From positions 1 through 11,765 of the forward strand of contig JAUHYJ010000051.1 in assembly GCA_030425785.1 (NCBI GenBank): DNA of 11,765 nt, read 5' to 3'. The notes beneath the pieces were generated by a model. The model worked only from the letters and a program-made list of their open reading frames with translations, made no database searches and had not been told where the DNA came from. The position numbers and the translations under genes are program-made. The stretch's first letter is position 1. The number at the start of each line of letters is the position of its first letter. This document shows, piece after piece, positions 6,803 to 11,765 of this stretch. The DNA is from Acidimicrobiia bacterium. Its GTDB lineage: Bacteria > Actinomycetota > Acidimicrobiia > Acidimicrobiales > Ilumatobacteraceae.

Positions 6803-9286
6803 TCAGACGGTGATCGCATCGAGGATGGGCCGGCGTGCTGCGGCGCGGGCGGGGAGCGCGGCGGCGACGGTCCCGGCGACCACTGCGCCGATGACGATCG
6901 CGACCAGCGTCGACACCGGGACGATCGGCGAACCGAACCCGTCGTCGGCGAGCGTCGAGATCACCGCAGCGGTGAAGCCGAGCCCCATGGCGAGGCCCAG
7001 CACGGTGCCGAACAGTGCGATCACGGTCGCTTCGAGACGGATCGAACGGCGAACCTGTCGACGCTCCATGCCGATCGCCCGCAGTACGCCGAGTTCACGG
7101 GTTCGTTCGTGCACCGAGAGGCCGATCGTCGTGGCGATCCCGAGCACGGCGATGACGACCGCCAGGCCGAGCAGCCCGAGCACCAGGTTGAGCACGGTGC
7201 CGAGGGCGCCGACGAGTGAGTCGGCGTAGGCGTCGATGTCGTCGACGGTGACGGTCGGCTGACCGGCGAGCGCGGCATCGACTCGGGTGATGGCGTCGGC
7301 GTCCCCGGACAGCAGGACGACCCGGTCGAGGCCGATGCCGTGGGGCGCGACGGCGTCGTAGGTCGCGACCATGGCCGGCAGCGCATTGGTCTGTTCGACG
7401 ATCGCCGTGATCTCGAAGCGAGCGGTGACCCCGTCGCCGAACAGGACGTCGACCGGCTGACCGACCGTCCAGTCGCGCTCCTCGGCGAGGTCGTCGCCGA
7501 CGACGACGCCGTCGGATCGCTCGGTGATCGAACCCTCGACGACGGTGACGTCGACGAACTCGTCGCCGTCGGCGAGGTCGAGCCCGCCGACGAACTCCAT
7601 CGATCCGTCGACCTGGGCGCGCAACTCGTGCACCGGCAAGGTGTCGACACCATCGATGGACTCGGCGATGCGCGTGACCTCGGTCGGCAGGCCGGGGTTC
7701 GGGCCGATCGGTCGGGCGACGGCGTCGGCGGTCAGCGCCGCCGCGGCGTCTCCCTTGATCGATGCGCTGGCCGTCGCTGCGAGCATCGAGGCGCCGGCGA
7801 CGAGGGTGACGCCGATCGTGAGCGCTGCGGCGGTCGACGCACTCCGGCGAGGATTGCGCGAGGCGTTGGCCGCGGCGAGCCGACCCGGGGCGCCGAGGTG
7901 CCGCAGCGGGAACGCGACGGCCCGCGTGATCGGTCGGACGAGGATCGGGCCGAGGGCGAGCACGGCGTGGAACGTCGCCACGCTGCCGAGGCCGACCAGC
8001 GCCGGGTCGGTGCCGATCACGCCGCGAACCAGGCCGAACGCACCGAGCGCGGCGAGGGCGGCGCCGATGACGAGCCGCTTGCGGGAGGTGGTCGTCGACT
8101 CGATCGAGGCGTCACGCATCGCGTCGACCGGAGCGACCTTCGCGGCGCGGCGCGCCGGCACGAGGGCCGCAGCCACCGTGACACCGATCCCGACCGCGAA
8201 CGCCGCAACGACGGTCGAGGTCTGGACGACGAGCGTGCTCGTCGGGAAGTCGATGCCGAGCCGTCCGAAGAGCCCGAGGAGGCCGCGGGCCACGCCGAAC
8301 CCTGCAGCGAGTCCGGCGGCTGCCGCTCCGAGTCCGATCATCGCCGCTTCGAGCACGACCGAACCGAGCACTTGGCGGCGACTCGCGCCGATCGCCCGGA
8401 CCAGCGCGAGCTCCTTCGTGCGCTGAGCGACGGTGATGGTGAAGGTGTTGGCGATCGTGAACGAACCGACGAAGAGTGCGATGCCGCCGAAGACGAGCAG
8501 GATCTTCTCGAACACGCCGATCGCGAAGCCGAGGCTCTCCTGTTCTTCGGTGACGAGGTCGGCGCCGGTGACGACGTCGACGTCGCGCAGCGACAGGGCG
8601 AGTCGCCCGGCGAGCTCGTCGGGCGAGAGCGTGTCGCTCCGCACGAGGATCTTCTGGGTCGCTCCGGCGTCGCCGAGGCGCAGCTCCGCACCGTCGGTCG
8701 TGAAGAACACGAGCGATGCGTTCTCGGCGCCGGGCATGTCGTGGACCTCGACGAGTCCGCTGACGGTGAACGTCTCGCGGCCCGCGAGGGTGATCAGGTC
8801 GACGTCGTCGCCGAGCCCGACGCCCGCGTCGCCGGCCGCGACGCGGCCGAGTGCGATCTCGTCGTCGGCCGCAGGGGCGCGGCCGTCGGCCAGCTCGAAC
8901 GCGGACAGCTCCGGGTCGTCGATCCAGTTCAGGCCGAGGCTCTGGATCAGATCGAGGGCCTTGCCGTCGGCACCGACGACCTGGGTGTAGCCGGCCCAAT
9001 AGGGCGTGGCGGCGGTGACGCCGTCGACCGCCGCGATCCGCTCGAGATGGTCGAGGTCGACCGGGCCGCGGAGGGTGAACATCTCGTCCTCGCCGACGGG
9101 CATCCCTCGGACGAAGACATCGACGCCGTCGTTGAAGTCGGCCACGGCCGCGTCGAGCGAGTCGACCATGGTGTCGGTGAGGATCATCGTCCCCGTGGTG
9201 AAGGCGACGCCGAGCACGATGGCCAGCGTCGTGGTGAGCAGTCGCAGCTTCTTGGCGACGAGGTTTCGGATGGACATGCGGAACAT
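6803..9286 (-). CDS. ABC transporter permease with two FtsX/MacB cores
   Basis: This 827-residue permease pairs with the ATPase encoded just upstream. A membrane helix at about 14-36 leads into a MacB-type extracytoplasmic domain (about 37-255). The first FtsX core (about 259-392) has helices near 261-284, 309-336 and 358-380 and the coupling motif RTKELALVRAIGASRRQV. Two helices (about 404-452) follow. Another helix near 484-506 then precedes a second outside domain (about 507-695). The second FtsX core (697-822) repeats the motif as RTRELGVLRAIGMERRQV. About ten helices in total fit the duplicated-core branch of the MacB/FtsX (type VII) family. Such proteins act as mechanotransmission machines, export peptides or lipids, or resist cell-envelope agents. 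No substrate can be named from the sequence. The ATG at 9286 follows GGAGA at 9300-9296 with nine bases between. The gap to the ATPase stop is 34 bases, so the two are one operon. Confidence 0.9.
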   Translation of the reverse strand: MFRMSIRNLVAKKLRLLTTTLAIVLGVAFTTGTMILTDTMVDSLDAAVADFNDGVDVFVRGMPVGEDEMFTLRGPVDLDHLERIAAVDGVTAATPYWAGYTQVVGADGKALDLIQSLGLNWIDDPELSAFELADGRAPAADDEIALGRVAAGDAGVGLGDDVDLITLAGRETFTVSGLVEVHDMPGAENASLVFFTTDGAELRLGDAGATQKILVRSDTLSPDELAGRLALSLRDVDVVTGADLVTEEQESLGFAIGVFEKILLVFGGIALFVGSFTIANTFTITVAQRTKELALVRAIGASRRQVLGSVVLEAAMIGLGAAAAGLAAGFGVARGLLGLFGRLGIDFPTSTLVVQTSTVVAAFAVGIGVTVAAALVPARRAAKVAPVDAMRDASIESTTTSRKRLVIGAALAALGAFGLVRGVIGTDPALVGLGSVATFHAVLALGPILVRPITRAVAFPLRHLGAPGRLAAANASRNPRRSASTAAALTIGVTLVAGASMLAATASASIKGDAAAALTADAVARPIGPNPGLPTEVTRIAESIDGVDTLPVHELRAQVDGSMEFVGGLDLADGDEFVDVTVVEGSITERSDGVVVGDDLAEERDWTVGQPVDVLFGDGVTARFEITAIVEQTNALPAMVATYDAVAPHGIGLDRVVLLSGDADAITRVDAALAGQPTVTVDDIDAYADSLVGALGTVLNLVLGLLGLAVVIAVLGIATTIGLSVHERTRELGVLRAIGMERRQVRRSIRLEATVIALFGTVLGLAMGLGFTAAVISTLADDGFGSPIVPVSTLVAIVIGAVVAGTVAAALPARAAARRPILDAITV

Positions 9287-9320
9287 GGCGTGAGTTCTCC
9301 AGAGTCGAGGGCGTTCGAGG

Positions 9321-10118
9321 TCAGTGGCCGAACCGCTTCATGCGGTCGAGGACACGGTCGGAGGTGGGCTGGTGCATCTCGTCGACGATTCGGCCGTCGG
9401 CGAGGAAGACGATGCGGTCGGCGTACGACGCGGCGACCGGGTCGTGGGTGACCATGACGACGGTCTGGCCGAGCCGGTCGACGGCATCTCGGAGAAAGGT
9501 GAGGACCTCGCCCCCCGAGCTGCTGTCGAGGTTGCCGGTCGGCTCGTCACCGAACACGATCTCGGGCCGGCTCGCCAGCGCGCGAGCGACGGCGACGCGC
9601 TGCTGCTGGCCACCCGACAGCTCCGCCGGTCGATGGCCGAGCCGCGACTCGAGTCCGACCGTGCGGATCACCTCGTCGAACCACTCCCGGTCCGGCGAGC
9701 GGCCGGCCAGGTCGAGCGGCAGTTCGATGTTCTCCTTGGCCGTGAGCGTCGGGACGAGGTTGAACGACTGGAAGATGAAGCCGATCCGGTCGCGGCGGAG
9801 TCGCGTGAGCTTGCGGTCGGACAGCGATGACAGGTCGACGCCGCCGATCGAGACCGAGCCCGACGTGAGGGTGTCGAGGCCGGCGACGTTCTGCATCAGC
9901 GTCGATTTGCCCGAGCCCGACGGGCCCATGATCGCCGTGAAGCGACCGCGTTCGAAGTCGACGGTGACGTCGTCGAGTGCGTGTACGGCGGCCTCGCCGG
10001 TGCCGTAGGTCTTGACGGCGTTGCGGGCCGCTGCGGCGACCTCGGTGATCGGCCGAGCGGGAGTGGCGTGCGGCGTGGCGGGCGAGATGAGCGGGGGGAG
10101 TTGCAAGGTGTTGTTCAT
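9321..10118 (-). CDS. ABC transporter ATP-binding protein, MacB/LolD type
   Basis: This 265-residue cytoplasmic ATPase powers the FtsX-type permease encoded 34 bases downstream. All nucleotide-binding motifs are intact: Walker A GPSGSGKST (65-73), Q-loop Q117 in FQSFNLVPTLTAKEN, signature LSGGQQQRV (167-175), Walker B IVFGDEPTG (187-195), NLDSSSG, and H225 in VTHD. The FNLVPTLTAKEN segment and DEPTGNLD are hallmarks of the MacB/LolD subfamily. About 30 residues rich in P, A and T precede the first strand, which is longer than usual and has no motif. A later start would shorten this tail, but the ATG at 10118 is the one that begins the full open frame. Transcription probably starts in the 256-base leader upstream, which carries repeated palindromic sites. 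Confidence 0.93.
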   Translation of the reverse strand: MNNTLQLPPLISPATPHATPARPITEVAAAARNAVKTYGTGEAAVHALDDVTVDFERGRFTAIMGPSGSGKSTLMQNVAGLDTLTSGSVSIGGVDLSSLSDRKLTRLRRDRIGFIFQSFNLVPTLTAKENIELPLDLAGRSPDREWFDEVIRTVGLESRLGHRPAELSGGQQQRVAVARALASRPEIVFGDEPTGNLDSSSGGEVLTFLRDAVDRLGQTVVMVTHDPVAASYADRIVFLADGRIVDEMHQPTSDRVLDRMKRFGH

Positions 10119-10212
10119 GATCGGTCCGTTCGTGTTGATCCGGGTGAGACGTCGATGTGACGGTCCCCAGCGTCGTGACGAACCGGGTGACCACGCATCA
10201 CGCCGCGGGCGC

Positions 10213-10228
10213 GCTCACCCGGGTGAGC
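10213..10228. repeat. Perfect 16-base palindrome, candidate operator
   Basis: The sequence GCTCACCCGGGTGAGC is fully self-complementary. It sits 95 to 110 bases upstream of the ATPase start codon and is the best of the four related sites in this leader. Confidence 0.5.
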
Positions 10229-10370
10229 CGGGCTCGTGGTCCGTCCCGTTCGACCCCATCACCCGGGTGGTTGGGCCCGACGGGCGAATCACGAGGTGGT
10301 CGGCGTGCCGGTCGACGTCGAGGTGCCGTTCGACCGAACCGTCGATGCCGCGATCGCTCAGCTCCGCTGA
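10215..10370 (+). pseudogene. Possible decayed end of an unrecognised gene
   Basis: Two overlapping + frames read like one protein broken by a single-base shift. The first gives PFDPITRVVGPDGRIT around 10250-10291. The second gives EVVGVPVDVEVPFDRTVDAA from 10293, ending at TGA 10368-10370. Both pieces have balanced composition with alternating hydrophobic and charged residues, unlike the arginine/proline-rich chance frames nearby. Joining them needs one inserted or deleted base near 10290. No start or ribosome site is evident and the family is not recognised. It overlaps the palindromic sites, so at most one of the two readings may be meaningful. Confidence 0.25.
10260..10269. repeat. 10-base palindrome related to the 10213-10228 site
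   Basis: CACCCGGGTG repeats the ten-base core of the palindrome at 10213-10228, centred 44 bases away, close to four helical turns. The shared core suggests that one protein binds both sites. Confidence 0.4.
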
Positions 10371-10374
10371 TCGG

Positions 10375-11765
10375 TCAGAGCAGCCCGTGTCGACGAGCGG
10401 TGTGGACGGCTGCCTTGCGGCCGTCCACGCCGAGCTTGCGGTAGATCGCCTTGCAGTGCGTCTTCACCGTGTTGAGCGAGACGTACAGCTCGTTCGCGAT
10501 CTCGCGCTGCGAGAGTTGAGATGGCAGGTAGCGCAACACCGCGAGCTCGCGCTCGGAGATCTCTTCGACCAGACCGGCCGTCGGTTCGCTCCGTTCAGCG
10601 AGCCCGTGGCGCGCCTCGATGCGCCCGAGCGCGGCGCCCACGATGCCGGCATCGGTGCACCGGTCGATCGTCTGCTTCGCCTCCCTGAGCATTTGTGACC
10701 CGGCGGGGTCGTCGTGCTCGCATGCTGCGTCGCCGGCGAGGGCGAGCACGTACCCCATCGTGAAGGGATCCGGTGCCCGCCGGGCGAGTTCGACCGCTCG
10801 TGCGGTCGCCACGGCTCGTTCGTCCGGATCCGAGGTGGTGCGGGCGACGACGGCATGGCACACCGACAGCTGCGGCGATTCCGCGACCCCGTGCCTGCGT
10901 GCGTGTTCCAGGCTCGCCGCCGCGTGCTCGGCCGCGACGGAACGGTTCCCCGCCTCCATCTCGATGACGGCGGCGAAACCGGGTGCGACCGTCAAGGCGT
11001 AGTCAGACGGTTCGGAGGCACCGAGCTCGGTCGCGATCGCGACATACCGGCGCGCCTCGTCGAAGATCCCGGCCCACGTGTGAGCGGCCAGCAACCCGAT
11101 CGCCTGCGTCGACTCGGTCGGCTCGTCCATGTGTCGGGCGATCGCGATCGCATCACCGAGGGCGCCCTCGGCGAGATGCACCATGATCCCGAGCGACGCA
11201 GTGAGGTTGGCGTCGGTCCCGTCGTCGAGGTCGGCGGCGATGTCGTAGTAGTGGCGCGCACCCGCGAAGCGACCGGTCGAGAGGTTGATCCAGCCGCGCA
11301 CGAGCGCCGTTCGGGAGTGACGCTCGGGCAGATCACCGAGTCGATCGAGCAGACGGAGCACGGTGAAGATCTGCCCACCGTTGAGCAGTGCCGTGGCGTG
11401 GACGGCGATGAGGTCGCCGGCGGTGACGAGGTCGCCACCGGCGATGTAGTGCTCGATCGCTGCGTACATGTCACCGTGGTCGTGCTGCCATGACGCCGCG
11501 GCGAGGTGGAGCTCGGGCAGCCGGTCGGGGATCTCTCGTTCGGCCTCGAGGCGGAGGAGATCGCGCAGCAGGTGGTGATAGCGGAACGTCGTCCCGTTCC
11601 GGTCGAGACCGATCAGCAGCTGATTGGTGGCTGCGGTTCGCATCAGCCACTGGCTGCCGTCGGTCGATCCCGTCACGGCGTCGATCAGTGGCCCGGTGAG
11701 GCGATCGAGGATCGACGTCTCGATCAACCGCCGTCGGTCATCGGGAGGGATCGAGGCGAGGAGCT
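10375..11765 (-). CDS. MalT-like STAND transcription regulator with LuxR helix-turn-helix, 5' end missing
   Basis: The visible 462 residues are the C-terminal part. The reading frame stays open to the right edge (upstream codons give LLASIPPDDRRR), so the N-terminal NTPase lies outside the window. The TTG at 11727 is not the true start. The first visible part matches the winged-helix region after the ATPase of MalT/AcoK-type proteins, with TSILDRLTGPLIDAVTGS and the hallmark RYHHLLRDLL (about 11556-11585). A long helical TPR-like region (about 10600-11520) follows, which in MalT binds the inducer. The last 65 or so residues form a LuxR/GerE helix-turn-helix, with ISERELAVLRYL, SQREIANELYVS and NTVKTHCKAIYRKLGV. 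Such LAL-type proteins switch on target operons when an inducer and ATP drive assembly. It lies on the same strand as the ABC operon, 256 bases upstream, so it could regulate that operon. No inducer can be inferred. Confidence 0.9.
   Translation of the reverse strand, partial: LLASIPPDDRRRLIETSILDRLTGPLIDAVTGSTDGSQWLMRTAATNQLLIGLDRNGTTFRYHHLLRDLLRLEAEREIPDRLPELHLAAASWQHDHGDMYAAIEHYIAGGDLVTAGDLIAVHATALLNGGQIFTVLRLLDRLGDLPERHSRTALVRGWINLSTGRFAGARHYYDIAADLDDGTDANLTASLGIMVHLAEGALGDAIAIARHMDEPTESTQAIGLLAAHTWAGIFDEARRYVAIATELGASEPSDYALTVAPGFAAVIEMEAGNRSVAAEHAAASLEHARRHGVAESPQLSVCHAVVARTTSDPDERAVATARAVELARRAPDPFTMGYVLALAGDAACEHDDPAGSQMLREAKQTIDRCTDAGIVGAALGRIEARHGLAERSEPTAGLVEEISERELAVLRYLPSQLSQREIANELYVSLNTVKTHCKAIYRKLGVDGRKAAVHTARRHGLL

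Larger units (their letters stand above)
10119..10374. promoter_or_regulatory. Leader of the ABC operon with repeated operator-like sites
   Basis: This gap lies between the stop of the MalT-like regulator gene and the ATPase start. It holds four copies of a CCGGGTGA-type motif, centred near 10141, 10184, 10220 and 10264 and so spaced about 43, 36 and 44 bases. The third is a perfect 16-base palindrome. The fourth is a perfect 10-base palindrome, CACCCGGGTG. The first two are half-like, TCCGGGTGA and ACCGGGTGA. Such a cluster upstream of a transporter operon suggests operators for a dimeric regulator. The binding protein is unknown. The neighbouring LuxR-type protein is one candidate, by position only. 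Confidence 0.45.

Noticed and set aside
7340..9451. 703-codon open frame on the + strand, opposite the permease
   Set aside because: Its composition is overloaded with D, E, R and G with no domain or motif, while the minus strand here encodes clear FtsX cores with coupling motifs. It is an antisense shadow common in high-GC DNA.
1..11765. CRISPR arrays, insertion sequences, rRNA genes
   Set aside because: No regularly spaced direct repeats, transposase motifs or rRNA sequence were seen.

Overview
This is a high-GC window whose codon third positions are dominated by G and C, and it is typical of an actinobacterium. The large regulator at the left joins a SARP domain, a Ser/Thr kinase, an nSTAND1 domain and a membrane segment. 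I associate that architecture with Acidimicrobiia (Ilumatobacter and relatives), so that class is my best guess. The guess is inference from gene style, not from a marker gene.

Layout, left to right. (1) 141-5003 (+) encodes a 1620-residue single-chain signalling protein. Its cytoplasmic part carries a SARP/BTAD DNA-binding unit, a Ser/Thr kinase and an nSTAND1 ATPase. One membrane helix follows, then a complete extracytoplasmic sugar-type solute-binding domain where relatives usually carry WD40 repeats. (2) 5004-5671 has no convincing gene. It holds the 3' half of a tRNA-Met(CAT)-like gene with encoded CCA and no 5' half, followed at once by a strong intrinsic terminator. This looks like an attachment-site scar of an integrative element. 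(3) 5672-6529 (+) is a membrane-anchored GGDEF diguanylate cyclase. (4) 6530-6802 is the gap between convergent genes. It holds a hairpin and a doubtful, apparently broken small reading frame with a good ribosome binding site. (5) 9321-10118 and 6803-9286 (both -) form an ABC exporter operon of the MacB/FtsX type: an ATPase followed by a two-core, roughly 10-helix permease. (6) 10119-10374 is the leader of that operon. It holds four CCGGGTGA-type sites, two of them perfect palindromes, and a possible decayed gene end on the + strand. (7) 10375-11765 (-) is the C-terminal part of a MalT-like STAND regulator with a LuxR helix-turn-helix. It runs off the right edge.

The window is rich in regulation. 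Two STAND-type regulators sit at its two ends: a transmembrane one with a built-in sugar-binding-protein sensor, and a MalT-like cytoplasmic one. A c-di-GMP synthase lies between them. The most interesting item is the left-hand fusion, which would sense a carbohydrate outside the cell and signal through a kinase, an ATPase and a DNA-binding domain on a single polypeptide. No sugar permease gene lies in the window, which supports a sensing rather than a transport role for its binding domain.
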